8,078 nucleotides of DNA from NCBI GenBank assembly GCA_047622605.1, contig JBLHND010000164.1, positions 1-8,078 on the forward strand. The letters are read 5' to 3'. The stretch is from Motiliproteus sp047622605. Lineage in GTDB: Bacteria; Pseudomonadota; Gammaproteobacteria; Pseudomonadales; Balneatricaceae. The notes beneath the pieces were generated by a model, which saw only the letters and a list, made by a program, of their open reading frames with translations, was not told the DNA's origin and made no database searches. The position numbers and the translations under genes were made by a program. Positions 1 through 5,803 of this stretch are shown here, one piece after another (the first letter of the stretch is position 1; every line of letters starts with the position of its first letter).

Positions 1-105
1 GCTGTGGTGGCAGTGTCTCAGCCAAAGGCTCAGTAACACCAGTAGCGGCAGCAGTAGCAGCCAGAGCGGGCGCAGAAAATGGAAGGCTGTTAATAGATCG
101 CTCAT
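1..105 (-). CDS. batB: BatB-type VWA/TPR membrane protein, N-terminal 35 codons only
   Basis: Only the start of this gene is inside the window; it runs off the left edge. The visible protein begins MSDLLTAFHFLRPLWLLLLP and continues with leucine-rich residues, so it opens with a membrane-spanning segment at about residues 13-29. A short 'FHFLRPxWLL' opening is typical of BatB-like proteins, which carry a von Willebrand A domain and often TPR repeats, and which follow BatA in aerotolerance-type operons. The ATG overlaps the batA stop codon as ATGA, and GGAAG lies six bases upstream, so translational coupling with batA is likely. The assignment rests on the N-terminus and the gene order; neither the VWA nor the TPR part can be seen. 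A second BatA-like VWA protein is the alternative. Confidence 0.7.
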   Translation of the reverse strand, partial: MSDLLTAFHFLRPLWLLLLPLLVLLSLWLRHCHHS

Positions 106-1199
106 GATTGTCTTCCGGGTTTCAGGTGCGGCTGGCGCTTGAGCAGCCTGAGCAGCGGAATCACCAGCGACAGCAGCAGGGCCAGCCCCAGTGGCCAGTG
201 AAACAAGACCTGCTGCGGCCGGATCAGCTGTTCAGCCTGCTGGCTGGGTTCGAGCCGATCGAGCAGCTGGTAAATTTGCCCCAACTCATCGATATTACGG
301 GCGCGAAAATACTCGCCGCCGGTGGTGCTGGCGATCTGTCGCAGGCTGGCCTCGTCGAGATCCGCCGAGGGGTTCACTCTGCTTACCCCAAGCAGGCTGC
401 GGACCAGCATCTCGTCGGCACCGAAGCCCAGGGTGTAGATCTTGATCTGCTGCTCGGCAGCCATCCTGGCCGCATTCAGGGGCTCGACTTGGCCGGCGGT
501 GTTGGCACCATCGGTGAGCAGTATCAGCACTCTGTTGTTGAGGGGAGTGTTGTTGAGGGGAGTGTTGTTGAGGGGAGTGTTGTTGGGGGAAATGGTAGAG
601 GGAATGGTGGTTTTAGGATCCTTTGACGGCGGCTGGCTGCTCAGACGCTTGATCCCCAGTCCTATGGCATCACCGATCGCGGTCTGGTCGCCGGCAAAGC
701 CGATCTGGGCTTCCTGCAGCAGCTGGTCGAGGCTGCGATGATCGAAGGTCAGGGGCGTCTGCATATAGGCATTGGAGCCGAACAGGATCAACCCCAGGCG
801 ATCGGCGGGGCGGCGCTGGATAAACTCGCCCAGCACCGCCTTGACGGCCACCAGTCGATTAACCAGCTGACCATCGAGCTCAATATCCTTGGTATCCATG
901 CTGCCGGAGATATCCACGGCCAGCAGCAGATCCCGACCACTCAGGGCGATCGGCTGGGGTTCGCCGACCCAGGTGGGCCGGGCTGCCGCCAGTAGCAGCA
1001 GGATCCAGATCAGCCACAGCAGGACTTTGCGCCCAAGCCCGGCGGATTTGGACGAGGCGGTGCTTTTGCCCGCTTGCAGCTGGGCGAAGAAGGGGACCCG
1101 CAGCGCGGCCGGCTCCTGAGCGGCAGCCGGCATCCAGAGATACAGCAGCCAGGGGCTGGGTAGCAGCAGTAACAGCCAGGGCCAGTCAAGCGTCAGCAT
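102..1199 (-). CDS. batA: BatA-type VWA domain membrane protein with an internal amino-acid repeat
   Basis: This 365-residue inner-membrane protein has the usual BatA layout. There are two N-terminal membrane segments (about residues 8-23 and 57-73), a von Willebrand A domain (about 88-315), and a C-terminal membrane segment (about 333-353). The metal-ion-dependent adhesion site is intact: D96-x-S98-x-S100 in AVDISGSM, a candidate Thr at 173 in GDQTAIGD, and D230 in LLTDG. Such proteins act beside a MoxR ATPase in envelope stress or in chaperone-like assembly; the exact client is unknown. The start has a strong GGAGG seven bases upstream and overlaps the end of the DUF4381 gene by 14 bp. The stop overlaps the next ATG. 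Residues 187-222 form an inserted Pro/Asn/Ser/Thr-rich loop ending in repeats of NTPLN, placed directly before the core strand RVLILLTDG. That insertion is not part of the usual fold. Confidence 0.92.
   Translation of the reverse strand: MLTLDWPWLLLLLPSPWLLYLWMPAAAQEPAALRVPFFAQLQAGKSTASSKSAGLGRKVLLWLIWILLLLAAARPTWVGEPQPIALSGRDLLLAVDISGSMDTKDIELDGQLVNRLVAVKAVLGEFIQRRPADRLGLILFGSNAYMQTPLTFDHRSLDQLLQEAQIGFAGDQTAIGDAIGLGIKRLSSQPPSKDPKTTIPSTISPNNTPLNNTPLNNTPLNNRVLILLTDGANTAGQVEPLNAARMAAEQQIKIYTLGFGADEMLVRSLLGVSRVNPSADLDEASLRQIASTTGGEYFRARNIDELGQIYQLLDRLEPSQQAEQLIRPQQVLFHWPLGLALLLSLVIPLLRLLKRQPHLKPGRQS
534..585 (-). repeat. In-frame 15-bp tandem repeat within batA
   Basis: Three identical 15-bp units (plus-strand GTTGTTGAGGGGAGT at 534-548, 549-563 and 564-578) are followed by a fourth partial unit, GTTGTTG at 579-585. 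Since 15 is a multiple of three, each unit adds five residues (read as NTPLN) to the VWA loop without a frameshift. Perfect identity between copies points to recent slippage rather than old divergence. It lies immediately before the strand that leads to the metal-binding LLTDG motif. Confidence 0.93.
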
Positions 1200-1695
1200 C
1201 GATCATCCTCCGCTTATGGCAACGAATCCATTGCTCGGCGAGCTGTTGGAGTGCGTCGGTATCGATATCGGTTTCGATACTGAGGTGCGGTTGATAGGGG
1301 CCGCTGGCCAGGCGGGTGCCTAGAGGCTGGCGGAACGCCTCGAGCAGGCTGCTGCGGTAGAGAAATGCGACCCAGGCCGCGCCACTCAACGGTGCAATCG
1401 TCTGCGGCGGGTAGGCCGCCAGCGCGGTGCGGCGCAGCAGCTGGTTGAGTTGTTGCAGCCAGCGCTGCGGGTCCTGCTGCCGCAGCTTGTCCAGGCGTGT
1501 CAGCTCCTGTAATGCCTGGTTGCGGTAACGGTTACGCAAGCGATAGCGATACAGCCACAGGCCCAGCCAGCCCAGCAGGCCGACACTCAACAGGGCCAGC
1601 AGCCACCAGCCTGGTGCCGGTGGCCAGAGACCTATGGCCTCAGGCAGTTGCAGATCGCGCAGCTGCTCCAACGATACGGGCGCCTCAGCGGTCAT
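1186..1695 (-). CDS. DUF4381 family single-pass membrane protein
   Basis: This is a 169-residue protein. After a short segment containing LRDLQLPEAIGLWPPAPGWW it has one membrane span (about residues 29-48), then a basic region (YRYRLRNRYRNQALQEL) and a helical cytoplasmic part with LRRTALAAYP and LSGAAWVAFL. The 'P-x(3)-G-x-WPPAPGWW' opening followed by one helix is the hallmark of DUF4381 proteins, small partners found between DUF58 and VWA genes in gammaproteobacterial MoxR operons. Its biochemical role is unknown; a scaffold or adaptor tethering the complex to the membrane is an inference from the context. Its ATG overlaps the stop of the DUF58 gene by 4 bp, with GGAG seven bases upstream. 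Its last 14 bases overlap batA. The length is normal for the family. Confidence 0.9.
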   Translation of the reverse strand: MTAEAPVSLEQLRDLQLPEAIGLWPPAPGWWLLALLSVGLLGWLGLWLYRYRLRNRYRNQALQELTRLDKLRQQDPQRWLQQLNQLLRRTALAAYPPQTIAPLSGAAWVAFLYRSSLLEAFRQPLGTRLASGPYQPHLSIETDIDTDALQQLAEQWIRCHKRRMIDADA

Positions 1696-2654
1696 GGGCG
1701 AGCTCCATTACTCTTCCTGCTGCCATAGAACGTATTTAAACGCGCCAGCAGCGGCTCATCGGTGCCCAGGCTCAGAACACGGACGCCCAGTGGCTGACAG
1801 CGGTGCTGCAGCGCCTCGAGTCGGTCTTCGATCAGGGTCTGCTGGGTCAGTGCGGTGGATAACGGCTGGCGGTGCTGGCCATCGGTGACCCAGAGTCCTT
1901 CAGTGGCGGGGAGTTGCCGCTCCAGCGGGTCGTAGAGCACAAACAGGGTCAGGTCGGCATGGCGGCTCAGCTGATAGAGCAGTCGGTAGCAGCGTTCATC
2001 CAGATCATGAAAATCGCTGGCGATATAGAGTCCGCTGCCGGGGCGGCAGATCGGCAGCAGTTTCTGCAGCAGGCTGTACAGCGGCTGCGGAGGTTGTTCG
2101 GGGCAGGGGCTGTCGAGCTGCTGGGCAAACTGCTGCAGCTGCCGGATCCACTCCAGCACTCGGTGCTTGCTGCGTTTGGGGCGCAGTTCGCAATGGCTCT
2201 GGTCGCCGAAGATGATGCCGCCGATGCGGTCGCGATTGGCCAGGGTGATCCACCCCAGCGCGCTCATCAGGTTGGCACAGAGCACCGACTTAAAGCAGGT
2301 CTGGCTGCCGAAAAACATCGACGAGCGTAGGTCGGCGGCCAGCAGCACCGGGCGCTCCTGCTCTTCGCGGTAGAGCTTGGTATGGGGCGTCTGGGTGCGG
2401 GCGGTGACCCGCCAGTCGATCGAGCGGATATCGTCACCGGGCTGGTAGGGGCGAACCTCTTCAAACTCCATCCCGCGGCCGCGGCGTCGCGTCTGCCGCT
2501 CGCCGGCGGCGCTGTGACGCAGGCGCCCCAGGCTCGACAGTTTCAGCTGCTGGCAGCTGCGGTGCAGCCCGATCAGTTGCTGCAGGTCGGGGTAGGCACC
2601 TTCGAGTCGACGCTGCTCGAACTGCTGTAAGCTGGCGTTTTTGTGAAGGGTCAT
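1692..2654 (-). CDS. DUF58 domain protein (MoxR operon partner)
   Basis: This 320-residue protein carries the diagnostic DUF58 block at about residues 59-81: GRGMEFEEVRPYQPGDDIR followed by SIDW. A degenerate VWA-like segment, LLAADLRSSM (about 104-113), follows, in which D108 and S112 resemble a partial metal-binding motif. No membrane span is evident, so it is probably cytoplasmic or peripheral, unlike DUF58 proteins that start with two helices. In this operon type it works with the MoxR ATPase, but the molecular function is unproven. It starts 28 bp after the moxR stop, has no clear Shine-Dalgarno sequence and may depend on coupling. Its start region is partly duplicated upstream: a 13-bp direct repeat occurs at 2643-2655 and 2671-2683. 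The stop overlaps the DUF4381 start. Confidence 0.92.
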   Translation of the reverse strand: MTLHKNASLQQFEQRRLEGAYPDLQQLIGLHRSCQQLKLSSLGRLRHSAAGERQTRRRGRGMEFEEVRPYQPGDDIRSIDWRVTARTQTPHTKLYREEQERPVLLAADLRSSMFFGSQTCFKSVLCANLMSALGWITLANRDRIGGIIFGDQSHCELRPKRSKHRVLEWIRQLQQFAQQLDSPCPEQPPQPLYSLLQKLLPICRPGSGLYIASDFHDLDERCYRLLYQLSRHADLTLFVLYDPLERQLPATEGLWVTDGQHRQPLSTALTQQTLIEDRLEALQHRCQPLGVRVLSLGTDEPLLARLNTFYGSRKSNGARP

Positions 2655-2682
2655 CGCTGTGTGGTCATAGGTGAAGGGTCAT

Positions 2683-2683
<1 letters not shown>
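2643..2683. repeat. 13-bp direct repeat across the moxR/DUF58 junction
   Basis: GTGAAGGGTCATC occurs at 2643-2655 and again at 2671-2683, 28 bp apart. The first copy contains the DUF58 start codon and first codons on the minus strand. The second abuts the moxR stop and supplies a decoy ATG (2682-2680) that runs into a stop after five codons. It looks like a small duplication of the gene start. Confidence 0.75.
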
Positions 2684-3654
<971 letters not shown>

Positions 3655-3844
3655 TGTCTACAGCAATCAAAGAGATAGGTGCTATGTAAGATGGAGCCAT
3701 TGCCGGAAAGTTCAAGAGCTTGTGAATTAAATCTACTGGGTTTGTGCGTGGCATCGAGGGCAATTGTTGCTGAAGGGTGTTACGGAGGTGTTGTAGAGAT
3801 GTTGTGAAGAGTATCGAGAAAGGTGTTGCTGAGGTGTTGCGTAT
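3655..3844 (-). promoter_or_regulatory. Leader region between the tRNA cluster and moxR
   Basis: This 190-bp stretch holds no gene I can support. Its right half (about 3766-3840) is a run of imperfect GGTGTTG-type repeats, which read as CAACACCT on the minus strand and should be nearly free of secondary structure in RNA. No convincing sigma-70 promoter for moxR stands out: TTGAAC and TACATA occur on the minus strand but are spaced 21 bp apart. No intrinsic terminator is visible after the last tRNA gene, so readthrough from the tRNA promoter into moxR is possible. Confidence 0.4.
3766..3840. repeat. Imperfect GGTGTTG repeats upstream of moxR
   Basis: Related units GGGTGTTAC, GAGGTGTTGTA, GATGTTGTGA, AGGTGTTGCTG and AGGTGTTGCG follow one another with variable spacing. 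They resemble, but do not match, the 15-bp unit inside batA, with which they share GTGTTG followed by TGAGG. A decayed minisatellite or an unstructured leader are both plausible. Confidence 0.5.
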
Positions 3845-3920
3845 TGGCTCCTCGAGCAGGACTCGAACCTGCGACCAATAGATTAACAGTCTACTGCTCT
3901 ACCAACTGAGCTATCGAGGA
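3845..3920 (-). tRNA. tRNA-Asn (anticodon GTT), copy 1
   Basis: The minus strand folds as a full cloverleaf of 76 bases including an encoded CCA end. The acceptor stem TCCTCGA pairs with TCGAGGA, and the discriminator is G, as in other bacterial tRNA-Asn. The D arm contains AGTTGGTA. The anticodon loop CTGTTAA gives GTT. The T arm is GCAGG-TTCGAGT-CCTGC. It is the last tRNA of the cluster, nearest moxR. It differs from copy 2 only by the 5-68 acceptor pair, which is C-G here. Confidence 0.97.
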
Positions 3921-3943
3921 ATAATACAGATATTACCTTTGAA

Positions 3944-4020
3944 TGGTCGGGGTAGAGAGATTCGAACTCCCGACATCCTGCTCCCAAAGCAGGCGCGCTA
4001 CCGGACTGCGCTATACCCCG
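3944..4020 (-). tRNA. tRNA-Pro (anticodon TGG)
   Basis: The minus strand forms a 77-base cloverleaf with encoded CCA and discriminator A. The acceptor stem CGGGGTA pairs with TACCCCG. The anticodon stem CCTGC/GCAGG encloses the loop TTTGGGA, giving anticodon TGG for proline, which reads CCA, CCG and other CCN codons by wobble. The T loop is TTCGAAT. It sits between the two tRNA-Asn genes, 23 bp from copy 1, and is probably co-transcribed with them. Confidence 0.97.
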
Positions 4021-4036
4021 ATCCTGTCTGTGTGCG

Positions 4037-4060
4037 GGCTCCTCGAGCAGGCATGCCTGC
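4037..4060 (-). pseudogene. Decayed tRNA-Asn 3' fragment
   Basis: On the minus strand this reads GCAGG-CATG-CCTGC, then TCGAGGA, then GCC. That matches the T-arm stem, the acceptor 3' half and the start of the GCCA tail of tRNA-Asn copy 1, with the T loop reduced. Positions 4037-4051 are identical to 3846-3860. No 5' half remains. It lies between tRNA-Pro and tRNA-Asn copy 2. The leftover stem forms a perfect 14-bp palindrome at 4047-4060. Confidence 0.7.
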
Positions 4061-4078
4061 ATCGAAAAACTTATTGCC

Positions 4079-4154
4079 TGGCTCCTTGAGCAGGACTCGA
4101 ACCTGCGACCAATAGATTAACAGTCTACTGCTCTACCAACTGAGCTATCAAGGA
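4079..4154 (-). tRNA. tRNA-Asn (anticodon GTT), copy 2
   Basis: This is a 76-base cloverleaf with encoded CCA and discriminator G. It is the first gene of the tRNA transcript. It is identical to copy 1 except for one acceptor pair: the stem is TCCTTGA with TCAAGGA, so pair 5-68 is T-A instead of C-G. The two changes compensate each other and keep the stem intact. The promoter lies at 4176-4204, leaving a leader of about 15 bases before the mature 5' end. Confidence 0.97.
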
Positions 4155-4175
4155 ATTGTGCAGCACAGGGCGCGG

Positions 4176-4204
4176 ATACTAGCGGCCTTTCGCCGAGGGG
4201 TCAA
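4176..4204 (-). promoter_or_regulatory. Sigma-70 promoter of the tRNA cluster
   Basis: On the minus strand TTGACC (4204-4199) is followed by exactly 17 bases and then TAGTAT (4181-4176). The expected start site is near 4169. The bases after the -10 element (CCGCGCCC) form a GC-rich discriminator of the kind seen at stable-RNA promoters under stringent control. Confidence 0.75.
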
Positions 4205-4245
4205 CCGCAAAGCATTCTCTGCTGCAAATAAGCTGTCAGGCTGAA

Positions 4246-4440
4246 GCCGACCCACAGGGATGTGGGAAGTGCAGCTGTTGCAGGAGCCTTCAGGTGCCGA
4301 CCCACAGGGATGTGGGAAGTGCAGCTGTTGCAGGAGCCTTCAGGTGCCGACCCACAGGGATGTGGGAAGTGCAGTAAGTCCCTGGGGAACGGACGCTGCC
4401 TAACCTACAAAAAAAGAGCCTCAGGTGCCGACCCACAGGG
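4246..4440. repeat. 50-bp tandem repeat with REP-like hairpin, 3' of fabI
   Basis: Two complete 50-bp units (4246-4295 and 4296-4345) are identical. A third copy (4346-4374) matches for 29 bases, and a fourth core (4427-4440) lies 81 bp after the third, preceded by the related flank GAGCCTCAGGT. Each of the first three cores contains the stem CCCACA and TGTGGG around a GGGA loop. The spacing and hairpin resemble REP-type intergenic repeats. The last copy ends seven bases before the fabI stop codon. Seven consecutive A bases at 4409-4415 read as a T run on the fabI transcript strand. No gene lies in this stretch. Confidence 0.9.
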
Positions 4441-4447
4441 GTGTTCC

Positions 4448-5218
4448 TCAGCCGGTGATGCAGACGCCGTGGTCCACGTAGTGGATGGTGCCGGTTACGC
4501 CGCGTGACAGGTCGCTGAGAAAGTACAGGGAGGCATCGCCGACTTCGTCGATGGTGGGCAGTTTGCCGTCGCAGGACATCCTGGCATCATGTTCGAGCAT
4601 GGCGTCGAAGTTCTTGATGCCGCTGGCGGCACGGGTCTGAATCGGACCGGGGGAGATGCAGTTGACGCGGATGTTGTTCTTGCCCAGATCACGGGCCAGG
4701 TAGCGGGTGGCCGCTTCCAGAGCCGCCTTGGCGACCCCCATAATATTGTAGTCACCGGCGGCGATGGCGCTGCCCAGGTAGGAATAGTTGATCATCGAGC
4801 CGCCTTCGCTCATCAGCGGCTTGGCGTAGCGGGCCATCTCGATAAAGGAGTAACAGGAGACATCCATCGCCACCGAGAAGCCTTCGCGCGAACACTCGGA
4901 GACCGGTGCGTGCAGGTCAGCCAGCGGGCAGAAGGCGATAGAGTGGACCAGGCCGTGGAGTACGCCCCAGGTTTCATTGATCGTATTGAATACGTTTTCC
5001 AGTTCACCCGGCACGGTGATGTCCATCGGCAGGAACAGCGCGGCGCCCAGTTCTTGGGCGAGGGGCTCGACGAAGCGCCGCGATTTCTCGTTGAGGTAGG
5101 TGATGCAGAGCTCGGCACCCTGCTCCTTGAGTTTACGGGCGGTGCCGTACGCGAGGCTGCTGTCGTTCGCGATACCGATGATAAGAACTTTTTTGCCTTG
5201 CATCAGAGCAGAGGTCAT
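4448..5218 (-). CDS. fabI: Enoyl-[acyl-carrier-protein] reductase, FabI type
   Basis: This 256-residue cytoplasmic SDR-fold reductase should reduce the 2,3 double bond of enoyl-ACP (or a related enoyl thioester) with NAD(P)H. The modified Rossmann loop of FabI is visible as GIANDSSLAYG (15-25). VHSIAF lies at 91-96. The catalytic Tyr-x6-Lys is Y157 and K164 in DYNIMGVAK, with the second FabI tyrosine Y147 in SYLG. ISPGPIQTRAASGI (188-201) follows. The stretch HDARMSCDGKLPTIDEVG and the terminus YVDHGVCITG depart from common FabI sequences, where YVDGG is usual. It may therefore be a specialised paralogue and not the housekeeping enzyme. The start at 5218 has AGG eight bases upstream; the later Met at residue 6 has none. 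It is a single gene read away from the cytochrome gene, with the operator-like element at 5262-5289. Confidence 0.93.
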   Translation of the reverse strand: MTSALMQGKKVLIIGIANDSSLAYGTARKLKEQGAELCITYLNEKSRRFVEPLAQELGAALFLPMDITVPGELENVFNTINETWGVLHGLVHSIAFCPLADLHAPVSECSREGFSVAMDVSCYSFIEMARYAKPLMSEGGSMINYSYLGSAIAAGDYNIMGVAKAALEAATRYLARDLGKNNIRVNCISPGPIQTRAASGIKNFDAMLEHDARMSCDGKLPTIDEVGDASLYFLSDLSRGVTGTIHYVDHGVCITG

Positions 5219-5261
5219 AGGGGTTACCTGTGATTAAATGAACTTTAGTAGAATGGACGCT

Positions 5262-5289
5262 ATGGTAAGGGGTAAATGTTGCGTTGCAA
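5262..5289 (-). promoter_or_regulatory. fabI promoter with PhaR-like operator
   Basis: On the minus strand the sequence is TTGCAACGCAACAT (5289-5276), seven bases, then TTACCAT (5268-5262). TACCAT can serve as a -10 element and TTGCAA as a -35 element with 16 bp between them, placing the start near 5255. The inverted repeat TTGC-N3-GCAA covers the -35. The same architecture with the same spacing occurs upstream of the phosphotransacyltransferase gene at 7957-7984. The repeat fits TGCRNYGCA, which I recall as the PhaR box. This is recollection, not a database match. Confidence 0.6.
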
Positions 5290-5307
5290 TGAAAAGCGAT
5301 GCGAGAC

Positions 5308-5321
5308 TTGATCTTTATCAA
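5308..5321. promoter_or_regulatory. FNR/Anr binding site between fabI and the cytochrome gene
   Basis: TTGAT-CTTT-ATCAA is a perfect match to the consensus TTGAT-N4-ATCAA. For the plus-strand cytochrome gene a -10-like TATTAG lies at 5345-5350, giving a start near 5357 and placing the box centre at about -42, the position of a class II FNR activator site. For fabI, with a start near 5255, the centre falls at about -60, near the class I position. Either or both genes could be controlled by oxygen limitation. Confidence 0.7.
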
Positions 5322-5392
5322 CATAATCTGTAATAGTTTGTAAATATTAGTTTTTGTTATTTTTTATTGGTTTTTTTAGAGAGTATCAACAG

Positions 5393-5782
5393 ATGGAAAA
5401 GATTATCACTCTGCTATTATGCTGCGTTGCGGTGTTCGTCCAGGCCCAGCTGGTGAGCGATCAGCCGCTGACCCTTCAATCGCTGACCCCTCAACCGATA
5501 GTCTATCAGCAGCAGATCAAGCCGCTGCTGGATCGCGCCTGTAGTGAGTGTCATTCAGGCTGGTTTCCTCGAGGAGGGCTGCGGCTCGATTCACGCGAGC
5601 ATATCGCCGAAGGGGGATCGAATGGCGCGGTACTCTTTGCCGGAGAACCCGACAAGGGCAGGCTGGTGAATTTTATCCGCACGGTGCCGGGGCGGTTTAG
5701 CCGCATGCCGCCGGGGCCGGCCGCAGTCGATCCTGAGTCGTTCGCGCTGATTCGGCGCTGGATCGAGCAGGGTGCGCACTAG
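5393..5782 (+). CDS. Exported mono-haem c-type cytochrome-like protein
   Basis: This 129-residue protein begins with a signal peptide, MEKIITLLLCCVAVFVQA, with probable cleavage after about residue 18. It has one haem-c attachment site, C50-S-E-C53-H54. M105 in SRMPPGP is a plausible axial ligand, followed by the helix FALIRRWIEQGAH that closes this type of domain. The pattern, including LRLDSREHIAEGG and AGEPDKGRLVNFIR, resembles the PSCyt1/planctomycete-type cytochrome C domain, here standing alone. An electron-transfer role in the periplasm is inferred; no partner is encoded nearby. The ATG at 5393 was chosen because AGAGAG lies nine bases upstream and the signal peptide starts there; an upstream in-frame TTG at 5354 would bury it. 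It is the only plus-strand gene, divergent from fabI and convergent with ackA. A small repeat (CGCTGACCC twice) encodes PLTLQSLTPQP after the signal peptide. Confidence 0.85.
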   Translation: MEKIITLLLCCVAVFVQAQLVSDQPLTLQSLTPQPIVYQQQIKPLLDRACSECHSGWFPRGGLRLDSREHIAEGGSNGAVLFAGEPDKGRLVNFIRTVPGRFSRMPPGPAAVDPESFALIRRWIEQGAH

Positions 5783-5784
5783 GC

Positions 5785-5800
5785 ACCCTGGTTCTGGGGT
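5785..5800. terminator. Weak bidirectional hairpin between the cytochrome gene and ackA
   Basis: ACCCT and GGGGT can pair around GGTTCT in the 21-bp gap between two convergent genes. The stem is only five pairs, including one G-T, and the following T run is only three bases. It may act as a weak terminator for both, but the sequence does not show a clear one. Confidence 0.25.
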
Positions 5801-5803
5801 TTG

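Noticed and set aside
3655..3780. Sigma-70 promoter for moxR using TTGAAC and TACATA on the minus strand
   Set aside because: The spacing of 21 bp is outside the useful range and TACATA is a poor -10 match.
3845..4154. Integrated element bounded by the tRNA genes
   Set aside because: There is no integrase, no phage or island gene, and the space between the tRNA genes is too short to hold one.
4246..4440. Regularly spaced repeats that could be taken for a CRISPR array
   Set aside because: The sequence between the repeat cores is identical in the first two units, so there are no unique spacers, and no cas gene is present.
4409..4447. Intrinsic terminator for fabI
   Set aside because: A seven-base T run exists on the transcript strand, but the nearest stems are short or too far from it, so a classical hairpin-plus-T-run cannot be shown.
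4262..4507. Open frame of 81 codons on the plus strand across the 50-bp repeats
   Set aside because: It is a translation of the tandem repeat and the fabI 3' end on the opposite strand; 50 is not a multiple of three, so successive units fall in different frames, and no start signal supports it.
4589..5233. Long plus-strand open frame of 214 codons opposite fabI
   Set aside because: It is antisense to a gene with clear FabI motifs, has no ribosome-binding site of note and resembles no protein family; it is a GC-bias shadow.
5354..5392. Upstream TTG start for the cytochrome gene
   Set aside because: It would put 13 residues ahead of a clear signal peptide and has no Shine-Dalgarno sequence; the ATG at 5393 fits both.
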